7,995 nt of DNA from Actinomycetes bacterium (GTDB lineage Bacteria; Actinomycetota; Acidimicrobiia; Acidimicrobiales; JAJYPT01): the NCBI GenBank assembly GCA_021795135.1, contig JAJYPT010000076.1, positions 1 to 7,995 of the forward strand. Reading direction: 5' to 3'. The translations under genes were made by a program, and so were the position numbers. Shown in pieces: positions 1 through 6,574 of this stretch (positions within the stretch are counted from its first letter, which is position 1; every line of letters starts with the position of its first letter). The notes under the pieces are model-generated. The model did not search any database. It was given only the letters and a program-made list of their open reading frames with translations, and was not told the DNA's origin.

Positions 1-726
1 AACTATGAAAGCGATGCGGGATCTTTGCCTACTATTTATGCTGCTTTCAATAGAAGAGAAACAAAAATAACCTTATTGTCATCTCATGTGGGAAGTCCTC
101 CGTGGGGTCCTGAACTTTTAGCTCGAACACGAATTGGTATTGTAGACAACCAAGTATTGGGAATTTATAGAGAATGGGAAGAATGGGCTGCAGATGTAGC
201 AGAATCTCATTCTACTTATCCAATTCTTTTGCGACTGAGATCTCCTGATCCTTATTCTAGTTGGATCATTTCTCTACTTTGCGTATTGGATTCAGCCGCT
301 CTTTATCTATCTCTGTCTCCATCTCAAGCGCCCCTAGAGACAAGACTTGCTCTTCGCATGGGCTTTGAATGCCTCAGAACCCTAGCTAGATCTTCTGGAA
401 TTGGATACGATAGTGATCCTAAACCAACAGATCCGATACAGCTGAGTTTTTCAGAATTTATGACAGGAGTTGACAGAATTGCATCTGTTGGCTTTCCTAT
501 AGAAAGAGATCCACAAGAGGCATGGAAACATTTCAAAGGCTGGAGGATAAATTATGAATCAATTGCTTATGAGATGGCAAAAATGATAGATGCAGTACCC
601 GCCCAATGGAGCGGTCCTCGACTTTTGACTTCTTCTGAGTTAAAGACCCAAAGAGTAATCAATAGAACACCTGATGATACAGAGGGATCTTCTTTTGAAC
701 CCAAACAAGATCCAAATCAACATTGA
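1..726 (+). CDS. Ion-channel-like protein, C-terminal cytosolic part (5' end outside window)
   Basis: The frame is open from the first base of the window, so this is the 3' part of a longer gene; the TTG at 25 is an internal codon, not a convincing start. The visible part is about 241 residues and has no membrane segment. Motifs seen include PTIYAAFNRRE, a GSPPWGPELLART stretch, YREWEEWAADVAESHSTYP and LLRLRSPDPYSSW followed by a Leu/Ala-rich helix. From memory, this order (YxAFxRRE, then a WExWAADxxESHxxYP helix and an FRS...SW segment) matches the soluble tail of actinobacterial proteins with an Ion_trans_2-type potassium-channel pore at the N-terminus. The pore lies outside the window, so the channel role is inferred. 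The last 40 or so residues are polar and probably disordered. The gene converges on the Kelch lipoprotein, with a hairpin between them. Confidence 0.6.
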   Translation, partial: NYESDAGSLPTIYAAFNRRETKITLLSSHVGSPPWGPELLARTRIGIVDNQVLGIYREWEEWAADVAESHSTYPILLRLRSPDPYSSWIISLLCVLDSAALYLSLSPSQAPLETRLALRMGFECLRTLARSSGIGYDSDPKPTDPIQLSFSEFMTGVDRIASVGFPIERDPQEAWKHFKGWRINYESIAYEMAKMIDAVPAQWSGPRLLTSSELKTQRVINRTPDDTEGSSFEPKQDPNQH

Positions 727-728
727 TA

Positions 729-753
729 AATCCCATGATAAAGCCATGGGATT
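729..753. terminator. Hairpin between convergent genes, possible bidirectional terminator
   Basis: AATCCCATG (729-737) pairs perfectly with CATGGGATT (745-753) around a 7-nt loop, 3 nt after the stop of the channel-like gene. No U-run follows directly on either strand; the nearest T-run on the plus strand is at 780-785. It sits between convergent stops, where a shared terminator is expected, but it is not a textbook intrinsic terminator. Confidence 0.4.
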
Positions 754-783
754 CTAGAACCCAAACCGCGATCTCGATCCTTT

Positions 784-1794
784 TTATTTGCTAATAGGAG
801 TTAATTCAATTACAGAATTAACAACAGAAGTATTTTCTCCCCCGATAACAATTATTTTATTACCAACGACACTAACTCCAGAATCTGAAATAGCCAAAGG
901 CAAAGTTCCAACTTGTTTGGTTTGGGTTTGTCCAGGAATTACAGCCAATACTTTGTTAGAAAAAGATCCTGAGATGCGACCCCCAATAAGTAAAATCTCT
1001 TTATTTATAACCGCTGCTTGACCATGATCATAAACGAAGGGAAGATTACCTATGATTCTGTCTTGTCCGGTAACAGTATTGAATACTTGTACTTTTGAAG
1101 TCGCTCCAGATGCTCCTAATCCCCCAAAAATATAAATATAATGACCAATCCCAGCCACTGCTGCATAACGCACCGGAAAGGATAGGTTCCCAACTTTTTG
1201 GAATGATCTTCCATTAGTTGTTTTCAACACAGAGGAAGAAAAGTTACTTCCACTGTATCCTCCTAAGACAAAGGCAGAATTATGTATCTTTACCGAAGAA
1301 AGATCTGCTCTTGGAGTTGGCAAATGCGAACAAATAGAAGAGACCCTACTAGGAGGAGAAAAACATTGGACACTTGAATAAACAGAATTAGATCCTCCTC
1401 CAAAAACAAAAAACGATTTTCCTAAAAAGGCTCCCGCTGCGTCATGAGTTGGCCTTACCAAGCTTCCAACTTTAGATAACTTATTGTTTTTCAAATTAAA
1501 ACTAAATATACCCTGAGCAGAACCCTGTGACATCAAACCCCCAAATATCAAAGCTTTTGATCCAAAAGGAAGTACTACTGGACGAGAAATAGGGGTTGGA
1601 AGTTGTCCAACTTGTTTTACACTTACCCTAGAAATTAATTTAGGGGCTAAGATGGGAGATCCTTTTGGAGAAACAGAGGACTTCTTAGAAGACGAACCGG
1701 TACCAGTTGAACAACTTGCCAACAACAAGGCTAACGGCACAAGAACTAACTTAGAAAATTTTTTTGAGTTAAATTTATAGACAAACAGCTTCAT
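784..1794 (-). CDS. Kelch-repeat lipoprotein (six-bladed propeller)
   Basis: The protein is 336 residues. A lysine-rich N-terminus (KFNSKKFSK) and a hydrophobic stretch (residues 16-26) lead to a LLASC lipobox, so Cys28 should be lipidated and the protein anchored outside the cytoplasmic membrane. A Ser/Gly/Lys linker (29-45) follows. The rest holds six repeats whose Gly-Gly pairs fall at residues 85, 132, 178, 224, 271 and 318, a spacing of 46-47, each preceded by a hydrophobic strand such as ALIFGG, FFVFGG, AFVLGG, YIYIFGG, ILLIGG or IIVIGG. This is the Kelch pattern and predicts a six-bladed beta-propeller. Cys144 and Cys155 could form a disulfide within one blade. No enzymatic residues are recognised; a binding or scaffold role is the usual expectation. 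The ATG at 1794 gives the complete signal peptide. It is divergent from the secreted propeller gene at 1897. Confidence 0.85.
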   Translation of the reverse strand: MKLFVYKFNSKKFSKLVLVPLALLLASCSTGTGSSSKKSSVSPKGSPILAPKLISRVSVKQVGQLPTPISRPVVLPFGSKALIFGGLMSQGSAQGIFSFNLKNNKLSKVGSLVRPTHDAAGAFLGKSFFVFGGGSNSVYSSVQCFSPPSRVSSICSHLPTPRADLSSVKIHNSAFVLGGYSGSNFSSSVLKTTNGRSFQKVGNLSFPVRYAAVAGIGHYIYIFGGLGASGATSKVQVFNTVTGQDRIIGNLPFVYDHGQAAVINKEILLIGGRISGSFSNKVLAVIPGQTQTKQVGTLPLAISDSGVSVVGNKIIVIGGENTSVVNSVIELTPISK

Positions 1795-1802
1795 AGTCTG
1801 AA

Positions 1803-1808
1803 AACTTA
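1803..1808 (-). promoter_or_regulatory. Possible -10 element for the Kelch lipoprotein
   Basis: On the minus strand, TAAGTT lies 8 nt before the ATG at 1794, and there is no Shine-Dalgarno sequence in between. This fits a TAnnnT-type -10 driving a leaderless or nearly leaderless mRNA. No convincing -35 is visible, and in AT-rich DNA such hexamers arise by chance. Confidence 0.3.
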
Positions 1809-1821
1809 GTCGCTTTTGAGA

Positions 1822-1840
1822 ACAAATTTATCAAATTTGT
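1822..1840. promoter_or_regulatory. Operator-like palindrome between divergent genes
   Basis: ACAAATTT-ATC-AAATTTGT is a perfect inverted repeat with 8-bp arms and a 3-bp centre. It is 28 bp upstream of the Kelch lipoprotein start, about where its -35 region would be, and 57 bp upstream of the GTG at 1897. Position and symmetry suit a dimeric repressor or activator of the divergent pair. It is AT-only apart from its outer G/C pair and central C, so chance symmetry cannot be excluded. Confidence 0.4.
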
Positions 1841-1884
1841 AAATTTTACCCCTATATTGACTTTCTTTAAGAGCTTTTAGCCCT

Positions 1885-1890
1885 TATGCT
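1885..1890 (+). promoter_or_regulatory. Possible -10 element for a leaderless secreted-propeller mRNA
   Basis: TATGCT ends 6 nt before the GTG start at 1897, so transcription would begin at or within a base of the start codon. There is no Shine-Dalgarno sequence ahead of the GTG, which supports a leaderless start. A TTGACT at 1857-1862 is 22 nt away, too far for a normal -35 spacing. Confidence 0.4.
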
Positions 1891-1896
1891 CACTTT

Positions 1897-3033
1897 GTGA
1901 CTCGTTTTAAACTTCAATCTTTATTATTAATTGTCCTACTTGGAATTGGCGCTGTTTCTATGCAAACGATGCAGAGTACCTTTGCCTCTTCTGTCCAAAA
2001 AGTAAAAGTAGGTCCTATATCTTCTAATTTAGCCCCAGGATCTAACCCTTCTGCTCTTCCAGGTCCTATCTTGATAGCTGATAAAAGGAATAATCGCTTA
2101 TTGATAGTATCCCCCAAAGGCAAAATAACATGGGAATTTCCCCAACCTGGCAACCTAAAACCAGGACAAAGCTTTTTAGGACCAGATGATGCTTTTTTTA
2201 CGCCAAATGGCAAAGATATAATTACAAATCAAGAATCTAATCAAACTATTAGCTTAATTAGCATAGCTCAGCATAAAATTATTTGGACTTATGGCCATCC
2301 AGGAGTACCTGGAAATACTCCTAATTATCTAAACACCCCTGATGATGCAATGGTTTTACCTAAAAGTCATATTGTTATCTCTCCTGATATAGTCAATTGC
2401 AGCATTCTTCTGATTCCTCCAGGAGCTCACCATCCGCTACACAGATATGGGGCAAATACTACTAACTGTTTACATAATCCCCCTTATAGATTTGGAAGCC
2501 CAAATGGAGCTTTCCCAATGACAAATGGGAAATATCTAGTTACAGAAATCAATGGTGATTGGGTAGATGAAATGAGTTTGAGTGGAAAGATTGGATTTAT
2601 GGTGCATCCTCCAGGAGTTGCCTATCCTTCAGATACAAACGAAATCAACCCTAATAGGTTTATAACTGTAGATTATTCAAATCCTGGACAAATAGTTGAA
2701 TTCAACAGGCAAGGCAAATTACTATGGCGTTTTGCTCCAACAGGGCCCAATGCCATGAATCAACCTTCCCTAGCAGAGCCTTTACCTAATGGCGACATTA
2801 TCTCTACTGACGATCACAATAACCGTATTATTGTAGTCAATCCAAAGACCAACCAAATTGTTTGGCAATATGGACATACTGGTGTTCCAGGAGCTGCCCC
2901 GGGTTATCTTAGGATTCCAGATGGTTTAGATTTAGCACCTCCTTATTCATATTTGATAAGGAACAAATCAACTATGGGACAACCTCCTAAAACTTTTCCT
3001 CCACTTAGCTCAATAGCAAAACCTCAAGGATAG
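1897..3033 (+). CDS. Secreted PQQ/NHL-type beta-propeller protein
   Basis: The protein is 378 residues, read from a GTG. The N-terminus is a signal peptide: TRFK, a hydrophobic core (residues 8-20) and a probable signal peptidase I site near TFA-SS (about 30). The mature part is a repeat protein with strand motifs typical of PQQ-like or NHL propellers: ILIADKRNNRLLIVSPKGKITWEF (58-81, shown in part), IIWTYG (128-133), LLWRFA (275-280) and IVWQYG (321-326). A longer unit is repeated at 130-150 and 323-343: WxYGHxGVPGxxPxYLxxPD. No catalytic site was identified; the arylsulfotransferase-like propellers share this general layout, but I do not see their active-site residues with certainty. It is probably extracytoplasmic and ligand-binding. 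The SDR gene follows after 17 nt, so co-transcription is likely. Confidence 0.8.
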   Translation: MTRFKLQSLLLIVLLGIGAVSMQTMQSTFASSVQKVKVGPISSNLAPGSNPSALPGPILIADKRNNRLLIVSPKGKITWEFPQPGNLKPGQSFLGPDDAFFTPNGKDIITNQESNQTISLISIAQHKIIWTYGHPGVPGNTPNYLNTPDDAMVLPKSHIVISPDIVNCSILLIPPGAHHPLHRYGANTTNCLHNPPYRFGSPNGAFPMTNGKYLVTEINGDWVDEMSLSGKIGFMVHPPGVAYPSDTNEINPNRFITVDYSNPGQIVEFNRQGKLLWRFAPTGPNAMNQPSLAEPLPNGDIISTDDHNNRIIVVNPKTNQIVWQYGHTGVPGAAPGYLRIPDGLDLAPPYSYLIRNKSTMGQPPKTFPPLSSIAKPQG

Positions 3034-3036
3034 GTT

Positions 3037-3042
3037 TATACT
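3037..3042 (+). promoter_or_regulatory. Possible internal -10 element before the SDR gene
   Basis: TATACT lies 8 nt before the ATG at 3051, in the 17-nt gap after the propeller gene. No Shine-Dalgarno sequence is close to the ATG. It could give the SDR gene its own near-leaderless transcript besides read-through from upstream. The call rests on a 5/6 match only. Confidence 0.3.
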
Positions 3043-3050
3043 TTCAAATC

Positions 3051-4076
3051 ATGGAAACTCCTTTTGCTCTCCTTACTGGAGGAAGCGGATATATAGGCTC
3101 TTACCTTGGTAGAGAGTTATTAGAAGCAGGATGGAGGGTTAGAACAATTGGACGACGTTCTGTTGAGCTGATTTCATCTCGCTCAACAGAACACCAATTT
3201 GTAGATTTATCCAAGCCTGTAGATCCAAAAATATTTGAAGGAATTACTCACCTATTCCATTTAGCTGGAGCTTCTAGTACTAATTCATCTGATGATGAAA
3301 TGTTTGTAAATAACGTAATTGCTACTAAAAACCTTTTCTCTGCAATTCCAACTTCTCAGCTCAAAAGTGCTATTTATATGAGCACCACTGCAGTTTATGG
3401 CGAAAAACAACCACTACCACAACCTATTGAAGAGTCAGTAACTCCATCTCCAAGTAGGGAATATGGAAGAACAAAGCTACAAGCAGAACAACAAGCTATA
3501 ACCATTAGCGAATCCAAAAATCTTAATTTATCCATACTAAGACCCGTTAGCGTTTATGGTCCCGGAAACATAAAACTCCTAGCTAGTGCAATGTTGGATG
3601 TGGCCATAGAAGTTTTTAGCAAAACCATCAACGTTTTAGCTTTGCCAGCTCCAGTTGTAGAATTGCGCCTTGTTCATATTCAAGATGTTTTAGATGCTTG
3701 TATTCATTTAGCTATTTTAGATAAAACCACTAATAAAGTATTCAACTTGACATCTGGACAATATCCTTCAAGTGAAGAATTAGCTAGAATTTTAGCTTCT
3801 GCTTTTAACTTAGAATTTGAACTATCTAAAGATCCAAATGTTGGGTTAAGCTTGATACAAAGGAAAGAGATTCTCAATTCAATGTATCAAAAGGGAATGT
3901 CTAATAAAATTGTCTTTACAGATGAACGCCTTCGATTCTTGAGACGTAAAAACATCAACAACATATTAAGTATTGATGCGATACAAGCCACAGGTTGGAC
4001 ACCTACAAGGACTGACCTAATGAAAGAGATAAAAGCTACCCTTGATTGGTATTATGTGAACAATTGGTTAATATAG
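3051..4076 (+). CDS. NAD(P)-dependent extended SDR epimerase/dehydratase
   Basis: The protein is 341 residues, a usual length for extended short-chain dehydrogenases. It opens with the Rossmann motif TGGSGYIG (residues 9-16; GxxGxxG). FHLAGASS (69-76) follows strand 4, then STTAVYG (111-117) with the active-site Ser/Thr, and the catalytic pair Tyr138-x-x-x-Lys142 in YGRTK. RPVSVYGPG (164-172) is the RPxxVYGP motif of sugar-nucleotide epimerases and dehydratases. HIQDVLDA lies further on. The C-terminal third is the variable substrate domain and ends in a GWTPTRTDLMKEI helix like that of UDP-sugar epimerases. The fold and cofactor type are therefore clear, but the substrate is not. It acts in the cytoplasm. 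It is probably co-transcribed with the secreted propeller gene; a link to surface polysaccharide is conceivable but is only a guess from context. Confidence 0.88.
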   Translation: METPFALLTGGSGYIGSYLGRELLEAGWRVRTIGRRSVELISSRSTEHQFVDLSKPVDPKIFEGITHLFHLAGASSTNSSDDEMFVNNVIATKNLFSAIPTSQLKSAIYMSTTAVYGEKQPLPQPIEESVTPSPSREYGRTKLQAEQQAITISESKNLNLSILRPVSVYGPGNIKLLASAMLDVAIEVFSKTINVLALPAPVVELRLVHIQDVLDACIHLAILDKTTNKVFNLTSGQYPSSEELARILASAFNLEFELSKDPNVGLSLIQRKEILNSMYQKGMSNKIVFTDERLRFLRRKNINNILSIDAIQATGWTPTRTDLMKEIKATLDWYYVNNWLI

Positions 4077-4088
4077 TTTTCCAAAACC

Positions 4089-4110
4089 AAGATAAACTAC
4101 GGTTTATTTT
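4089..4110 (+). terminator. Hairpin with UACG tetraloop, probable intrinsic terminator
   Basis: AAGATAAAC and GTTTATTTT form a 9-bp stem (one G-U pair) closed by C(TACG)G, the very stable UNCG-type tetraloop. The 3' arm ends in a T-rich tract with further T-rich sequence after it. It lies 12 nt beyond the stop of the SDR gene. The stem is AT-rich, so strength is uncertain. A second weak hairpin (CACCAT 4194-4199 with ATGGTG 4211-4216), followed by a T-rich stretch, could be a backup. Confidence 0.5.
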
Positions 4111-4305
4111 CTAGCTCTTTGTGTTTTTCATTCCAAAGTTTGACTAAACAAATGATTCAAGCCTATTAGAGTGATTGGTTTTCTTTGCTGCAACACCATC
4201 TGTAGTAATAATGGTGATTAGCTTTATTATTATTTGAATGCTCCTTGGCCTTTTGTTATCTATATTTTAAGAGTGTAGTTGACAAACCATGGGCACAATA
4301 TAACT

Positions 4306-5211
4306 ATGAGAGTGGCTATATCTGGTTCCCATGGTCTTATCGGCTCGTCTTTGACTACTTTATTAGAAACCCAAGGCTATGAGGTACTGCGATTGGTCAG
4401 AGGAATAGCCCAAAATTCTAATCAGATAAGTTTGAATCTAGAGAAAAAAACATTAGATATAGATAAATTCAAACAAATAGATGCAGTAATAAACCTTGCA
4501 GGAGCTGGCATAGGTGAGAGCCGTTGGAATGAAAAACGCAAACAATGTCTTTTAAATAGCAGAGTTCAAAGTACTCAGACATTAATTAACTCATTTTCAA
4601 TTATCTCCCAACCTCCTTCTGTCCTTATCAATGCTTCAGCCATTGGTTACTATGGAAATAGAGGTGATACAGTTTTAGATGAATCTAGCCCTAAAGGATC
4701 TGGATTTTTAGCAGATTTATGTGAAAATTGGGAGACTACAGCCAATGGAGCTTCCCAATTTGGAACCCGTGTAGTCCTATTGAGAACTGCGATGGTCCTT
4801 AGTACAAAAGGTGGGGCTTTGGCTCGCCAGTTACCAATTTTCAAAGCTGGCCTAGGAGGAAAGATGGGTTCTGGTCATCAGTGGACAAGTTGGATTTCTC
4901 TGTACGATACAGTTCATGCCATTAAATTTCTATTGGAAAATCCTTCGGCTCAGGGACCATTCAATCTTAGTTCTCCAAAACCTGTAACAAATACCCAATA
5001 CAGTCACCTACTAGGCAAAGCTCTACATAGACCTACTTTAATTACTACACCTAAACTTGGTCTATCTTTACTTTTTGGATCTGAAGCTGTAGAAGAATTT
5101 ATTTTGTCAAGCCAACGAGCAATTCCGAAAAAACTAACAGCCTTGGGATTCAATTTTATTCATAACGACCTAAAAACTGCTTTTTCTGATTTGTTGCAAG
5201 ATACCAACTAA
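4306..5211 (+). CDS. TIGR01777-family SDR-like epimerase (YfcH type, DUF1731 C-terminus)
   Basis: Read from ATG 4306 this is 301 residues, the usual family size, with MRVAISGSHGLIGS aligned directly to the family's N-terminal Rossmann strand (G7, G10, G13). A TTG at 4279 in the same frame would add nine unlikely residues. Family hallmarks in order: VINLAGAGIGESRWNEKRK (61-79), SRVQST (85-90), INASAIGYYG (108-117), FLADLCENWE (134-143), RVVLLRTAMVLS (155-166) and WTSWISLYDTVHAI (193-206), the last being the family signature. The C-terminal segment (about 249-296) matches DUF1731. The active-site Tyr-x-x-x-Lys of ordinary SDRs is not evident, as expected for this family. Its biochemical role is poorly known; nucleoside-diphosphate-sugar epimerase is the conventional label. 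The protein is cytoplasmic. The TTGACA at 4279-4284 may be part of its promoter. Confidence 0.88.
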   Translation: MRVAISGSHGLIGSSLTTLLETQGYEVLRLVRGIAQNSNQISLNLEKKTLDIDKFKQIDAVINLAGAGIGESRWNEKRKQCLLNSRVQSTQTLINSFSIISQPPSVLINASAIGYYGNRGDTVLDESSPKGSGFLADLCENWETTANGASQFGTRVVLLRTAMVLSTKGGALARQLPIFKAGLGGKMGSGHQWTSWISLYDTVHAIKFLLENPSAQGPFNLSSPKPVTNTQYSHLLGKALHRPTLITTPKLGLSLLFGSEAVEEFILSSQRAIPKKLTALGFNFIHNDLKTAFSDLLQDTN

Positions 5212-5223
5212 CAAGACTTGTTA
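5209..5223. repeat. Palindrome overlapping the stop of the TIGR01777 gene
   Basis: TAACAAG-A-CTTGTTA is a perfect 7-bp inverted repeat with a one-base centre. It starts on the TAA stop codon. The centre is too tight for a good RNA hairpin without opening two or three pairs, so a protein-binding site or chance is more likely than a terminator, although A-rich sequence follows. Confidence 0.3.
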
Positions 5224-5301
5224 CAAAAACAGTAATTCTTAAAAAGCTTGCAGCACCTTAATTTCTATTCTTTAAGTATTGTAGACAAATATGAAATTAC
5301 C

Positions 5302-5598
5302 ATGGAAATAGATATGACTACCAAAACCGTAAAAAATACTAATTTAAATAGGTACGAGATATTTTTAGAAGGAAACCTTGCAGGATTCGCAGATTATTCA
5401 ATTCAAAACCAGAAAGTAGTAATGACTCATACTGAGGTATCTACCTCCCTTAGGGGAAAAGGTCTAGCCAATCAACTAATTAAATATGCCCTTGAAGATA
5501 TAAGATCTGAGAATAAAAAAGTTATTCCTCAATGTTGGTATGTAGAGCTTTTTCTAAAGCGTCATCCCGAATACAATGATCTATATAGTCCGACTTAA
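5302..5598 (+). CDS. Small GNAT acetyltransferase, YjdJ / Acetyltransf_CG type
   Basis: From ATG 5302 the product is 98 residues, the normal size of this minimal GNAT subgroup (PF14542-like). Landmarks: GNLAGFADYS (24-33), VVMTHTEVS (39-47), the acetyl-CoA loop LRGKGLANQLI (50-60), ALEDIRSENKKVIPQCWYV (63-81) with the family's conserved Cys78, and LKRHPEYNDL (85-94). These match the pattern THTEV..RGKG.A..L...AL...R..G.KV.P.C..V...I..HPEY.DL almost throughout. The family binds acetyl-CoA; the physiological substrate is unknown. The frame also opens at TTG 5248, but the extra 18 residues are not family-like. ATG 5314 is another possible start. No clear Shine-Dalgarno sequence is present. The gene follows the TIGR01777 gene by 90 nt, with no terminator evident, so it may be co-transcribed. 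Confidence 0.85.
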   Translation: MEIDMTTKTVKNTNLNRYEIFLEGNLAGFADYSIQNQKVVMTHTEVSTSLRGKGLANQLIKYALEDIRSENKKVIPQCWYVELFLKRHPEYNDLYSPT

Positions 5599-5677
5599 TT
5601 TCTTAGTCCTGTGAATAGATAATTTTGCAATAAAACATCTAGCTTCTTATGAGAAAATAAGCATTTTGTCAACTATT

Positions 5678-5695
5678 GGCCTCTGGCTAGAGGCC
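5678..5695. repeat. Compact GC-rich hairpin
   Basis: GGCCTCT (5678-5684), loop GGCT, AGAGGCC (5689-5695): a perfect 7-bp stem with a 4-nt loop, five of its seven pairs G-C, in an otherwise very AT-rich spacer. There is no T-run on either side, so it is not a standard terminator. Its role is unknown; it could be a remnant of a mobile element end. Confidence 0.5.
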
Positions 5696-5826
5696 CTGAT
5701 CCGAAAAGAAAAGAAAGAGTTTTCTATTTTAGAAGCCATATGATAAACCTTATAGTTTACAAACCATACAGAGATACAACTGTGTCGAGTTTTAGGATGT
5801 TATAAAACATTAATATTTTTGAAACA

Positions 5827-5868
5827 CCATTTGCATTCAACTGAAAACTTAATTGTGAACTGAAAAAG
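5827..5868 (+). repeat. Dispersed repeat, degenerate copy 1 (right half)
   Basis: This 42-bp stretch aligns without gaps to 6631-6672, with about 30 identical positions. The shared parts are CCATTT, CAT, CTGAAAACTTAATT and AAAAGA. The surrounding sequence does not match. Read on the minus strand, both copies share LFQ..IKFS..CKW with synonymous third-base changes at Gln and Cys, which hints at a decayed coding sequence. Confidence 0.6.
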
Positions 5869-5973
5869 AAAAGATAAGAGATCAAGCAAGTAGTCCAGAT
5901 TGTTTCTAAATGACCGTTTTCGAATTTGAATGAATGAGATTAATTGATAGGTTCTGTTTCAAACTCCAGTTCA

Positions 5974-6002
5974 TTGACGTCTAAACGCTAAAGCAGTGTA
6001 GT
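5974..6002 (+). promoter_or_regulatory. Promoter of the RHH/RelE module, probably leaderless
   Basis: TTGACG (5974-5979) and TGTAGT (5997-6002) are separated by 17 bp, matching sigma-70/sigma-A boxes at 5/6 and 4/6. The -10 ends 6 nt before the ATG at 6009, so the transcript would begin at the start codon itself. No Shine-Dalgarno sequence precedes the ATG, which is consistent. Confidence 0.5.
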
Positions 6003-6008
6003 TGCAGT

Positions 6009-6242
6009 ATGGGTACAAACAATCTAAAAACGACTCTATATTTGAGCCCAAGTGTTCGGAAGGCCCTCAAGAAGAGAGTGGTAGACACTAATCAAACTAT
6101 GTCTGAATATGTCAATCGTGCAGTTGCATATGCAATATCTGAAGATCTTGAAGACATCGAAGCAATCGATGAACGTCGAGATGAACCTAGTGAATCTCTG
6201 GAGGGCTTTTTGAAAGCCATTAAATTAGATGGACTTATATAA
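6009..6242 (+). CDS. Ribbon-helix-helix antitoxin (RelB/CopG-like)
   Basis: The protein is 77 residues. The N-terminus has the RHH layout: a short strand KTTLYLS (7-13), helix 1 PSVRKALKKRVVDT, a turn, and helix 2 MSEYVNRAVAYAISEDLE. This fold binds DNA as a dimer through the strand and normally autoregulates the operon. The acidic tail EDIEAIDERRDEPSESLEGFLKAIKLDGLI (shown in part: EAIDERRDEP) is the region that wraps the toxin in RelB-type antitoxins. The reading frame is full length. It overlaps the downstream toxin by 14 nt (6229-6242), the classic coupled arrangement. The partner looks truncated, so the antitoxin may now be orphaned. Confidence 0.82.
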   Translation: MGTNNLKTTLYLSPSVRKALKKRVVDTNQTMSEYVNRAVAYAISEDLEDIEAIDERRDEPSESLEGFLKAIKLDGLI

Positions 6243-6423
6243 AGTAGAGATTAATAAGAACGTTCGCAAAAAAGATTTAGTTTCAATACCATCTAAAGAC
6301 GTTAGTCGAATTGTTGAAAGAATAAAAAAACTTGCAGAGGACCCTTATCCTGAAAACTCAACAACACTAAGAGGAAGACAAGAATATGATACTTTCAAAC
6401 TCGAGATGCTACTCGCAAGGTAG
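6229..6423 (+). pseudogene. RelE/ParE-like toxin, C-terminally truncated, probably inactive
   Basis: The frame encodes 64 residues from an ATG inside the antitoxin's 3' end. The first 50 match RelE-superfamily toxins: YKVEINKNVRKKDLVSIPSKD, then RIVERIKKLAEDPYPENSTTLRGRQEY, i.e. the LAEDPxPxxxxxLxG motif before the catalytic sheet. Family members (about 85-90 residues) continue with Y-R-x-R-x-GDYRVVYE and a final strand ending in a basic/aromatic tail that cuts mRNA. Here the frame instead reads DTFKLEMLLAR and stops. In the +2 frame of the same DNA, RDATRKVELEAD (from about 6398) looks like a decayed counterpart of R-GDYRVVYE-D, suggesting a frameshift, and even that frame ends without the last strand. 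No Shine-Dalgarno is seen; coupling to the antitoxin is expected. A genuine short toxin cannot be excluded but is unlikely. Confidence 0.68.
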
Positions 6424-6574
6424 AACTTGAAGCTGACTTAGTCCAGGACCTATCCGACTAAGAGAAAAATTGCCCTTTACAATTGAAAATAAAAAATAGC
6501 TTTCACAAGATTGAGGTCTAGGTGTTCAAGTGTTCATAGACTCAATTAGGTGACAACGTGAACGATCTCTAAAC

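Larger units (their letters stand above)
5599..6008. other. Gene-free spacer, 410 bp
   Basis: No convincing gene is seen on either strand. Visible items are a GC-rich hairpin (5678-5695), a purine tract (5703-5719), a degenerate repeat copy (5827-5868) and a promoter for the first TA module at its right end. It marks the switch from densely packed chromosomal genes to the repeat-rich TA region. Confidence 0.6.

Noticed and set aside
25..27. TTG 25 as the true start of the first gene
   Set aside because: The frame is open to the window edge and the family N-terminal pore domain is missing, so the gene begins upstream.
4279..4305. TTG 4279 as the start of the TIGR01777 protein
   Set aside because: The added nine residues precede the family's natural N-terminus at MRVAISGS, and TTGACA there looks like a promoter box.
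5248..5301. TTG 5248 as the start of the YjdJ-type acetyltransferase
   Set aside because: The extra 18 residues have no family counterpart; ATG 5302 gives the usual length.
5599..6008. tRNA gene or CRISPR array in the spacer
   Set aside because: No cloverleaf with the conserved TTC arm and no regularly spaced repeats were seen.
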